NCBI GenBank assembly: GCA_900555975.1
Contig: USNI01000064.1
Location: 1 to 5,887, forward strand
DNA from: an uncultured Desulfovibrio sp.
Lineage (GTDB): Bacteria; Desulfobacterota; Desulfovibrionia; Desulfovibrionales; Desulfovibrionaceae
Length of the DNA: 5,887 nucleotides
Direction of reading: 5' to 3'
Part shown: positions 1 to 4,851 of the stretch, piece after piece
How the letters are laid out: every line of letters starts with the position of its first letter
Position numbering within the stretch: position 1 is the stretch's first letter
Program-made: the position numbers and the translations under genes
The notes under the pieces: model-generated
What the model saw: the letters and a program-made list of their open reading frames with translations, nothing else
The model's database searches: none
What the model was told of the DNA's origin: nothing

Positions 1-290
1 CCGTAGGCGGCAAGGGCGTCATTTCCGTTACGGCCAACGTACTGCCCGACATGATGTCCGCGCTCACCGCTGCATGCGAACGCGGCGATTACGAAGAAGC
101 CCGTCGTCTGCACTTCAAGCTCGAACCCATGAACCGCGCCATGTTTGCCGAGAGCAATCCCATTCCCTGCAAGACCGCCCTTTCCCTTATGGGACGCATG
201 GAACCCGACGTCCGGCTGCCTCTGTGCAGAGCCAGCGAAAGCACCGTGAACATGCTGCGGGACATGCTTGAAGCCTACGGCAGGATCTGA
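1..290 (+). CDS. dapA: 4-hydroxy-tetrahydrodipicolinate synthase, C-terminal part (5' end outside window)
   Basis: DapA condenses pyruvate with aspartate semialdehyde in the first committed step of diaminopimelate and lysine synthesis in the cytoplasm. The reading frame is open from base 3 and stops with TGA at 288-290, giving the last 95 residues of a protein that is usually about 290 long. The first visible residues, VGGKGVISVTANVLP, match the conserved C-terminal DapA stretch (GGxGVISVTANV in E. coli). FAESNPIPCKTALSLMG matches the family's FVEPNPIPVKWA segment, and VRLPL follows as in other DapA proteins. The catalytic lysine and the tyrosine relay lie upstream of the window and cannot be checked. 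A strong hairpin 30 bases after the stop suggests that dapA ends its transcription unit. No frameshift or unusual codon use is visible. Confidence 0.95.
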   Translation, partial: VGGKGVISVTANVLPDMMSALTAACERGDYEEARRLHFKLEPMNRAMFAESNPIPCKTALSLMGRMEPDVRLPLCRASESTVNMLRDMLEAYGRI

Positions 291-320
291 CGTTTCCACG
301 ACCGGATCCGATCCCTGTTT

Positions 321-357
321 GAAGAGCGCCCCTTCTGCTGCAGAAGGGGCGCTCTTT
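321..357 (+). terminator. Rho-independent terminator after dapA
   Basis: A perfect inverted repeat pairs AAGAGCGCCCCTTCTG (322-337) with CAGAAGGGGCGCTCTT (341-356), a 16-bp GC-rich stem around a 3-base loop. The right arm runs into CTTTCTGTC, so the T tract is short. It lies 30 bases past the dapA stop. Because the arms are symmetrical it would also fold on the other strand, but no opposing gene is nearby. Confidence 0.85.
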
Positions 358-490
358 CTGTCGGGCCGCTGTCTGCGCAACAGAGGTTCTTCTGCGCCCC
401 GTGCCGGGGCCTTCTCTTCCAGCGCATCTTCCGTGGAGGGGGGGAGACATCTCAGCTGGTCAGGATTGATGTTTATTTTTTCTTATCAGG
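358..490. other. Non-coding stretch between the dapA terminator and the next promoter
   Basis: I see no credible gene here. The first part is GC-rich and includes a small 6-bp hairpin, GCCCCG (396-401) with CGGGGC (405-410), followed by a pyrimidine run, perhaps a weak second terminator. From about 466 the base composition turns sharply A/T-rich (TTTATTTTTTCTTATC), as expected upstream of a promoter. Confidence 0.5.
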
Positions 491-513
491 AATTATTCTT
501 GACAAGAAGAAAT
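491..513. promoter_or_regulatory. Palindromic operator-like site overlapping the -35 box
   Basis: The core TTCTTG-A-CAAGAA (496-508) is a perfect 6-1-6 palindrome centred on base 502. Extending it to 491-513 keeps 9 of 11 symmetric pairs (mismatches at 492/512 and 495/509). It covers the whole -35 hexamer, so a bound protein would block RNA polymerase. A weaker relative, TTCTT-ATC-AGGAA (480-492), lies 16 bases upstream. Odd-centred A/T-rich palindromes of this size are typical of Fur/PerR-family sites. I recall DVU0772 of D. vulgaris being assigned to the PerR regulon, which would fit, but the regulator here is inferred and not shown. Confidence 0.55.
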
Positions 514-527
514 TTCATGACCATACT
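499..527 (+). promoter_or_regulatory. Sigma70-type promoter for the 120-aa protein gene
   Basis: A consensus -35 box TTGACA (499-504) is followed after exactly 17 bases by CATACT (522-527), which matches four of six positions of TATAAT. Transcription would start near 534, leaving a leader of about 70 bases before the ATG at 605. This is the best promoter in the window. Its -35 box lies inside the palindrome at 491-513, so a repressible promoter is likely. Confidence 0.7.
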
Positions 528-604
528 GTGTTCAACGACAATGCTTCGGAAACGACACTTTCGCCGCCGTTTCCAGTTTTCTCCCACCGCACAAGGAGTG
601 AACC

Positions 605-967
605 ATGCAGTACAATACGCCTGAACAGCTCAAGGCCTTCAGCGGCCTTCCCATAGAATGGAATCTTGATCCCGCCGATGCCGTGACTCTCTATCTGGAA
701 TGGGGCAACAACGACTGGCGCGCCGAGCATCCGCCCGTCCGCTCCAAGGACGACTTTGCCCATTACTTCGTGCTTGACAACTGGACCGATCATCCCACGC
801 TGCGGCTTGTCATGCGCAATTCCGAAGCCACGGAAGATTTGTGGGTCTTCCCCCTGCCCAGAGAACTGGAGGGTGATTTCCGCAGGGAGTTCGGCAGCCT
901 GAAAGGTGTTTTCATGCCGTCCGACCCCATGAAGGACTGGTTGAAGGAAAAACTGTACGCGGCATAG
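605..967 (+). CDS. Small conserved acidic protein, resembles Desulfovibrio DVU0772 family; function unknown
   Basis: The ATG at 605 follows AAGGAG (593-598) with a 6-base spacer, which fixes the start. The product has 120 residues with no signal peptide, membrane segment or cysteine. It is acidic (21 Asp/Glu against 13 Lys/Arg) and unusually rich in tryptophan: W19, W33, W38, W60, W80 and W112. It looks like one compact domain, with a likely signature around LYLEWGNNDWRAEHPPVRSK (29-48) and a C-terminal amphipathic MKDWLKEKLYAA. The pattern agrees with my memory of the DVU0772 family, short proteins found mainly in Desulfovibrio-type sulfate reducers and linked there to the PerR oxidative-stress regulon. 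I cannot confirm that by search, and no biochemical role is known to me. The gene stands alone, with its own promoter and a terminator-like hairpin downstream. It is certainly coding; the family call is moderate. Confidence 0.85.
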   Translation: MQYNTPEQLKAFSGLPIEWNLDPADAVTLYLEWGNNDWRAEHPPVRSKDDFAHYFVLDNWTDHPTLRLVMRNSEATEDLWVFPLPRELEGDFRREFGSLKGVFMPSDPMKDWLKEKLYAA

Positions 968-988
968 CGGCCTCCGTTCTCTCAGAAG

Positions 989-1024
989 ACAAGCCCGTCG
1001 GATTCCACCGGCGGGCTTGTTCCG
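989..1024 (+). terminator. Terminator-like hairpin after the 120-aa protein gene
   Basis: ACAAGCCCGTCGG (989-1001) pairs with CCGGCGGGCTTGT (1008-1020) over 13 positions, with one G-T wobble and a 6-base loop. It starts 21 bases after the stop codon. The tail (TTCCGT) is poor in T, so termination may be incomplete, but the position and stem strength fit an intrinsic terminator. Confidence 0.7.
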
Positions 1025-1212
1025 TATGGTCAGGTCGTCAAAAGGAATCTCCCGGCATTCCCCATGCCCTGAAATTCCCGATGATGGTGGACCGGCGGAA
1101 CGACGGCGCATGCCTGTCGGCGGGAAGGAATATCCGCTCCGGGGCCGTCCGAAGCCGGTTCTCCGGGCCTTGAGAAAAGCGCCCCGATGACTTCCGGAGG
1201 CCGTTCATCCTC
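1025..1212. other. Non-coding GC-rich stretch upstream of tRNA-Leu
   Basis: About 190 bases without a credible gene: no ribosome binding site precedes any ATG or GTG, and the open frames on both strands run on into the tRNA or the neighbouring gene. I see no long repeat and no strong promoter. Short self-complementary GC stretches occur but none is followed by a T run. Confidence 0.5.
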
Positions 1213-1241
1213 TTGCCTACAGCGCGAAGCTGTGTTAAATT
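1213..1241 (+). promoter_or_regulatory. Possible promoter for tRNA-Leu and perhaps tig
   Basis: TTGCCT (1213-1218) and TTAAAT (1235-1240, or TAAATT one base later) are separated by 16 to 17 bases, and each -10 reading matches four of six consensus positions. Transcription would begin near 1247, about 24 bases before the tRNA. I see no better candidate before tig, so this promoter may also serve the genes downstream. Confidence 0.45.
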
Positions 1242-1270
1242 CATCGCCTTGCAGTGTATGGATCTTTTGT

Positions 1271-1355
1271 GCGAGAGTGGCGAAACTGGCATACGCACTG
1301 GATTTAGGATCCAGCGGAGCAATCCTTGAGAGTTCAAGCCTCTCCTCTCGCACCA
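1271..1355 (+). tRNA. tRNA-Leu, anticodon UAG
   Basis: The molecule is 85 bases long and complete. The acceptor stem GCGAGAG (1271-1277) pairs perfectly with CTCTCGC (1345-1351), followed by discriminator A and an encoded CCA (1353-1355). The anticodon stem CTGGA (1298-1302) with TCCAG (1310-1314) closes the loop TTTAGGA, putting anticodon TAG at 1305-1307. The variable arm is long (1315-1327, GGA with TCC), which marks a class II tRNA and suits leucine. The T stem GAGAG/CTCTC (1328-1344) holds the loop TTCAAGC. It would read CUA and, by wobble, other CUN codons. It lies 68 bases upstream of tig on the same strand with no clear terminator between them. Confidence 0.96.
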
Positions 1356-1376
1356 TGTTCCTGCGCCATTTTCTCT

Positions 1377-1396
1377 GCCCGCCTGCAAGGCGGGGC
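1377..1396 (+). other. Short hairpin between tRNA-Leu and tig
   Basis: CCCGCC (1378-1383) pairs with GGCGGG (1389-1394) around the loop TGCAA. It has no T run after it (GCGGATCATTC), so it does not look like a terminator. It may mark an RNA-processing boundary between the tRNA 3' end and the tig leader, but that is only inference. Confidence 0.4.
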
Positions 1397-1423
1397 GGAT
1401 CATTCATAAGGAGTTTTACCGAT

Positions 1424-2737
1424 ATGGCTCACAGCATCGAAGTCCTTTCCCCTGTTTCCCGCAAGATCAGCGTGACCGTTCCCGCCGAGGAAGTCAACGC
1501 CGCGCTCAACGCCGCCGCCCGTGAAGTGGGTGCTTCCGTCACGCTGCCCGGATTCCGCAAGGGCAAGGCCCCCGCTTCCGTCATCGAGAAGCGCTTTGCC
1601 AGGGAAGTGATTTCCCGTGCCACCGAAACTCTGGTGGAACAGCGCGTGGCCGACATTCTGAAGGAAGAGGATCTCAAGCCCATGTCCCGCCTCGACTTCG
1701 AAGGCGATCAGATCACCCGCGGCAAGGATCTTGCCTTCACCTTCACCTTCGAGACGCTGCCTGACGACATCAAGCTTCCCGAAGACCTTTCCGCCCTCAG
1801 CGTGGAAATGGGTTCTTCCGAAGCCACCGAGGAAGAAGTGGCCGCCTTTACCCAGCGTCTGCTGAAGAGCACCGCCACGCTGGAAGAAGTGAAGGAGTCC
1901 CGCCTGCCTGAAAACGGCGACATCGTCACCATCGACGTGGACGGCGACGTGGACGGCAAGACCGTTCCCGGCATGAAGGTGGAAAACTACAGCATCCAGC
2001 TGGCCGAACCCAAGGACGGCAAGGAGCTGTCCGAACTCGACAAGATCATCCGCGGCCTGCATGCGGGCGAGGAAGGCACCGGCACCATGGTCTGTCCCGA
2101 TGACCACATCGACGAAAGCCTCCGCGGAAAAACCGTGAATCTGCGTGTGAAGCTCAGCAGAATCAGCCGCGAAATCCTGCCCGAACTTGATGAGGAATAT
2201 GCCAAGAAGCTTGGTTTCCCGGATCTTGACGCTCTCAAGAAGATGATTGTCGATCAGGCCAATCACAACAAGGCCGCTTCCGTCCGCAGCGACGCCGAGG
2301 CCAGACTCATGGATTCCGTGCTGGAAGGTCAGGACTTCCCGCTGCCTGAAGCCGTGGTGAAGAACCAGCAGGAAGAATACGAGAACGAAATCCGCGACTA
2401 CCTTGGTCAGCAGGGACTGGACAAGACCGCCATCGACGACAGCATCAAGAACATGGCCGACGAATGCCGCAAGCAGGGCGAAAGCCGTGCCCGCGTAGTG
2501 GTGTTTCTCACCGCCCTCGCCCGTCGCGAGAAGCTGGAAGTCACCGTTCCGGAAGTGGACATGCAGATCATGCAGATGGCACGCCAGTACAATCAGGATT
2601 TCCACAAGCTGCGCGAGACCCTGTATGAAAACGGCGCCGTCAATGCCATTCAGGACCGCATGCTCACCAACAAGGCCATGAACCTCATGTTCGACAAGGC
2701 TCAGAAGGTCGCACCCGCCGAGCCCAAGGCCGAATAA
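1424..2737 (+). CDS. tig: Trigger factor (ribosome-associated chaperone)
   Basis: Trigger factor docks beside the ribosomal exit tunnel and shields nascent chains. The ATG at 1424 follows TAAGGAG (1407-1413) by 10 bases and gives 437 residues, close to E. coli's 432. The frame stays open upstream to 1187, but that part runs through the tRNA and is not coding. The N-terminal ribosome-binding domain (about 1-115) carries the signature GFRKGKAP at residues 43-50, the same position as in E. coli. The FKBP-type isomerase domain spans about 160-245, and the helical chaperone arms follow from about 250 (LPELDEEYAKKLGF) to the Lys/Ala/Glu-rich tail. The isomerase domain looks degenerate: E. coli's IPGFEDGI segment is replaced by LSELDKII, and leucine replaces the second active-site phenylalanine. 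A perfect 12-base tandem repeat (1934-1957) encodes DVDGDVDG. clpP starts 68 bases downstream, with no promoter seen between. Confidence 0.97.
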   Translation: MAHSIEVLSPVSRKISVTVPAEEVNAALNAAAREVGASVTLPGFRKGKAPASVIEKRFAREVISRATETLVEQRVADILKEEDLKPMSRLDFEGDQITRGKDLAFTFTFETLPDDIKLPEDLSALSVEMGSSEATEEEVAAFTQRLLKSTATLEEVKESRLPENGDIVTIDVDGDVDGKTVPGMKVENYSIQLAEPKDGKELSELDKIIRGLHAGEEGTGTMVCPDDHIDESLRGKTVNLRVKLSRISREILPELDEEYAKKLGFPDLDALKKMIVDQANHNKAASVRSDAEARLMDSVLEGQDFPLPEAVVKNQQEEYENEIRDYLGQQGLDKTAIDDSIKNMADECRKQGESRARVVVFLTALARREKLEVTVPEVDMQIMQMARQYNQDFHKLRETLYENGAVNAIQDRMLTNKAMNLMFDKAQKVAPAEPKAE

Positions 2738-2746
2738 AGAATCAGG

Positions 2747-2792
2747 AAAAGGAATGATTCCCCGGCCCCTTCAGCCGGGGAATTCCTTTCTT
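2747..2792 (+). terminator. Hairpin in the tig-clpP gap: attenuator or partial terminator
   Basis: TTCCCCGGC (2758-2766) pairs perfectly with GCCGGGGAA (2774-2782) around a 7-base loop. The stem can extend through AAAGGAA (2748-2754) with TTCCTTT (2783-2789) past a 3-base bulge. The downstream strand AATTCCTTTCTT is T-rich but interrupted. The structure ends 3 bases before the clpP ribosome binding site AAGGAG (2793-2798). It could reduce read-through into clpPX, protect the 3' end of a tig mRNA, or affect access to the binding site. Confidence 0.55.
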
Positions 2793-2805
2793 AAGGAGTC
2801 CAGAC

Positions 2806-3417
2806 GTGACTATCCCCTTCGTTATCGAATCCACCGGACGCGGAGAGCGCTCGTACGACATCTACTCCCGTCTGCTCAAGGACCGCATCGTGCTCCTGTG
2901 CGACGAGGTCAATGATGCCACGGCCTCGCTCATCTGTGCCCAGCTTCTTTTTCTTGAGTCCCAAGACCCTGAAAAGGAAATAAGTCTGTACATCAACAGC
3001 CCCGGCGGGTCGGTCACTGCGGGCATGGCCATCTACGACACCATGCAGTTCATTGCCCCTCCCGTAGCCACGCTGTGCATCGGTCAGGCCGCCAGCATGG
3101 GAGCCTTTCTGCTGGCCGGCGGCGCGAAGGGCATGCGCTACAGTCTGCCCAACAGCCGCATCATGATCCATCAGCCTTCCGCCGGGATACAGGGCCAGAT
3201 CACGGACATGGACATCCATGTCCGTGAAGGCATGCGTCTCAAGAAGAATCTGAACCGCATCCTGGCCGAGAACACCGGCAATACCGTTTCGCGCATTGCG
3301 GCAGCCACGGAACGCGACAACTTCATGTCCGCCGAGGAAGCCCTCAAGTTCGGTCTGATCGACCGCATTCTCAGCTCCCGTCACGACGTGGCGGCTCTTT
3401 CGGGAAAACAGGCATGA
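2806..3417 (+). CDS. clpP: ATP-dependent Clp protease, proteolytic subunit
   Basis: ClpP forms the double-heptamer serine-protease barrel that degrades proteins unfolded by ClpX or ClpA. The start is GTG at 2806, 7 bases after AAGGAG (2793-2798). The product has 203 residues and begins [10 protein letters not shown], which aligns with the mature N terminus of E. coli ClpP, so no propeptide is present. The catalytic triad is intact: S97 in [10 protein letters not shown]122 in IMIHQPSAG and D171 in ERDNFM, the same numbers as mature E. coli Clp[15 protein letters not shown] (65-78) supplies the oxyanion and strand region. The last codons overlap clpX by 4 bases (ATGA), pointing to translational coupling and matched production of the two partners. 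A 28-bp palindrome (3200-3227) lies in the coding sequence at residues 132-141 without disturbing the protein. Confidence 0.98.
   Translation: MTIPFVIESTGRGERSYDIYSRLLKDRIVLLCDEVNDATASLICAQLLFLESQDPEKEISLYINSPGGSVTAGMAIYDTMQFIAPPVATLCIGQAASMGAFLLAGGAKGMRYSLPNSRIMIHQPSAGIQGQITDMDIHVREGMRLKKNLNRILAENTGNTVSRIAAATERDNFMSAEEALKFGLIDRILSSRHDVAALSGKQA
3200..3227. repeat. 28-bp palindrome inside clpP
   Basis: The 13-base arm TCACGGACATGGA (3200-3212) is the exact reverse complement of TCCATGTCCGTGA (3215-3227), with only two central bases unpaired. As RNA it would form a stem of 12 or more pairs with a 4-base loop. It encodes residues 132-141 of ClpP ([10 protein letters not shown]), a normal family segment, so it is not an insertion. 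Confidence 0.8.
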
Positions 3418-4652
3418 GCGACGAACAAAAGGAATTGCACTGCTCCTTCTGCGGCAAGAGCAGCTCGGAAGCGCGCCACTTCGTCGTGCAGGGGGACGTG
3501 TGCATCTGTGATGCATGCGTGGCGGCCTGCGCCAGCATCATGAAGGAACAGGACGCCGTGGACGCGGGCGTCGACGAGACCCCGGACGGACTGCTCACTC
3601 CGCAGCAGATCAAGGCAAGGCTCGACGACTACGTCATAGGACAGGATCGCGCCAAGAAAATCCTTTCCGTGGCCGTGCACAATCACTATAAGCGCGTGTT
3701 TCATGCCGGAGCCATCGAAGGCGTGGAGCTGGAAAAGAGCAACATCCTGCTGCTTGGTCCTTCCGGCAGCGGCAAGACGCTGCTGGCCCGCACGCTGGCC
3801 CGTGTGCTCAAGGTCCCCTTCGCCATAGCCGACGCGACCACGCTCACCGAAGCCGGCTACGTGGGCGAGGACGTGGAAAACATTCTGGTGCAGCTTCTCC
3901 AGAACGCCGACTATGATCTTGACGCCGCATGCAAGGGCATTATCTATATTGATGAAATCGACAAGATTTCCCGCAAGGCCGACGGTCCGTCCATCACCCG
4001 CGACGTATCCGGCGAAGGCGTGCAGCAGGCTCTTTTGAAAATCATCGAAGGCACCGTGGCCAACATCCCGCCCAAGGGAGGACGCAAGCACCCGCAGCAG
4101 GAATTCATCCGCATGGACACCTCGAACATTCTGTTCATCATGGGCGGCGCGTTCATTGGACTGGAAAAACTGGTGGAATCGCGCTCGCGCGGTACCGGCA
4201 TGGGCTTCGGAGCGCACATCGAAAAGAAAACCGAACATCGCATAGGAGAACTGCTTGACAAGGTGGTTCCCTCCGACCTTGTGCAGTTCGGACTCATTCC
4301 CGAGTTCATCGGCCGAATTCCGGTCATCACCCATGTGGAAGAGCTGGGAGTGGACGATCTGCTGCGCGTCATGACCGAACCGAAAAACGCTCTGGTCAAG
4401 CAGTACCAGAAGCTTTTTGAGCTTGACGGTGTCACGCTCCGCTTCGAGGAGGACGCGCTTCGCGCCGTGGCTGAAAAGGCTCTGGAAAACAAGACCGGCG
4501 CACGCGGCCTGCGCAACGTGCTGGAAAACGTGATGCTCGACATCATGTATGAACTTCCCACCCTCAAGGACGTCACCGAGTGCGTCATTACCCGCGGCGT
4601 CATTGAGGGAACGGACAAACCCGTTCTGACGAGGTCCGATTCCGGGAACTGA
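3414..4652 (+). CDS. clpX: ATP-dependent Clp protease, ATP-binding subunit ClpX
   Basis: ClpX is the hexameric AAA+ unfoldase that recognises tagged proteins and threads them into ClpP. The ATG at 3414 overlaps the clpP stop (ATGA). No good ribosome binding site precedes it (CGGGAAAACAGGC), so translation probably depends on ribosomes leaving clpP. The product has 412 residues, near the usual 420. The N-terminal zinc domain has C10, C13, C32 and C35. Further on are Walker A GPSGSGKT (115-122), the pore loop GYVG (148-151), Walker [10 protein letters not shown] (176-184), the RKH loop (224-226), the ClpP-docking loop as MGF (263-265; IGF in E. coli), the arginine finger R301 in PEFIGR, and sensor 2 GAR (362-364). 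All catalytic elements are present. No truncation or frameshift is seen. lon begins 199 bases downstream. Confidence 0.98.
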   Translation: MSDEQKELHCSFCGKSSSEARHFVVQGDVCICDACVAACASIMKEQDAVDAGVDETPDGLLTPQQIKARLDDYVIGQDRAKKILSVAVHNHYKRVFHAGAIEGVELEKSNILLLGPSGSGKTLLARTLARVLKVPFAIADATTLTEAGYVGEDVENILVQLLQNADYDLDAACKGIIYIDEIDKISRKADGPSITRDVSGEGVQQALLKIIEGTVANIPPKGGRKHPQQEFIRMDTSNILFIMGGAFIGLEKLVESRSRGTGMGFGAHIEKKTEHRIGELLDKVVPSDLVQFGLIPEFIGRIPVITHVEELGVDDLLRVMTEPKNALVKQYQKLFELDGVTLRFEEDALRAVAEKALENKTGARGLRNVLENVMLDIMYELPTLKDVTECVITRGVIEGTDKPVLTRSDSGN

Positions 4653-4740
4653 CGGATGACATCCGGCTTTTCCGACGCCGTCTCCGCGACTCCGGAAAGA
4701 GGCAGGCGACAGCGGCACGAAAAACGGATCTTCGAGAGAA
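4653..4740. other. Non-coding start of the clpX-lon gap
   Basis: Directly after the clpX stop, CGGATG (4653-4658) faces CATCCG (4660-4665), and CTTTT follows at 4667-4671. This is a small hairpin that might be a weak terminator. The rest is purine-rich with no recognisable promoter boxes. Confidence 0.35.
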
Positions 4741-4769
4741 CGAAAAAACTTTTTCGGGGAGATTCCCCG
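4741..4769. repeat. Two adjacent inverted repeats upstream of lon
   Basis: CGAAAAA (4741-4747) pairs with TTTTTCG (4750-4756). Overlapping its last two bases, CGGGGA (4755-4760) pairs with TCCCCG (4764-4769) around the loop GAT. The two hairpins share bases 4755-4756, so they could partly compete. No T run follows the second. Confidence 0.55.
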
Positions 4770-4780
4770 CCCCTCCGGTC

Positions 4781-4824
4781 TTGCGTTCCTGCTTCTCCGC
4801 CTTTCAGGTCGGACAGGAACGCAA
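4781..4824. promoter_or_regulatory. Long inverted repeat in the lon leader (operator or RNA stem)
   Basis: TTGCGTTCCTG (4781-4791) is the exact reverse complement of CAGGAACGCAA (4814-4824), giving 11 pairs. TCCG (4796-4799) with CGGA (4810-4813) continues the stem past a 4-base bulge, leaving a 10-base apical loop. It ends 27 bases before the lon ATG. It is not a CIRCE element (TTAGCACTC-N9-GAGTGCTAA). It may be a protein-binding site or an mRNA fold that affects lon expression. Confidence 0.55.
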
Positions 4825-4851
4825 TTCCGTAAGGGGAACAAGAGGTTTCCT

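Noticed and set aside
268..624. 118-codon + strand frame across the dapA-downstream gap
   Set aside because: It begins inside dapA and runs through the terminator, operator and promoter. It has no ribosome binding site and its composition is Ser/Arg/Ala-rich noise.
1030..1407. Two ~120-codon minus-strand frames over the tRNA
   Set aside because: They are antisense to the tRNA, with no start signal and no family resemblance.
1187..1423. Upstream in-frame extension of tig
   Set aside because: It translates the tRNA-Leu gene and precedes a strong ribosome binding site (1407-1413). Trigger factors start at the MAHSIEV-type sequence.
1934..1957. 12-base tandem repeat in tig encoding DVDGDVDG, reminiscent of an EF-hand calcium loop (DxDxDG)
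   Set aside because: E. coli trigger factor has the same length here (IDFTGSVDG), so there is no inserted unit, and the EF-hand position-12 acidic residue is missing (Met184).
1400..2605. 401-codon open frame on the minus strand
   Set aside because: It is antisense to tig, is dominated by His/Gly/Val/Phe as expected from reading a GC-biased gene backwards, and has no family motif.
4656..4832. 58-codon + strand frame beginning 3 bases after the clpX stop (MTSGFSDAVS...)
   Set aside because: It has no proper ribosome binding site, its composition is Arg/Pro/Ser-rich, and it runs through the inverted repeats of the lon leader. Only conservation in relatives would revive it.
4653..4851. Heat-shock promoter or CIRCE element before lon
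   Set aside because: I looked for CTTGAA-N13/14-CCCCAT and TTAGCACTC-N9-GAGTGCTAA and found neither here nor before tig.
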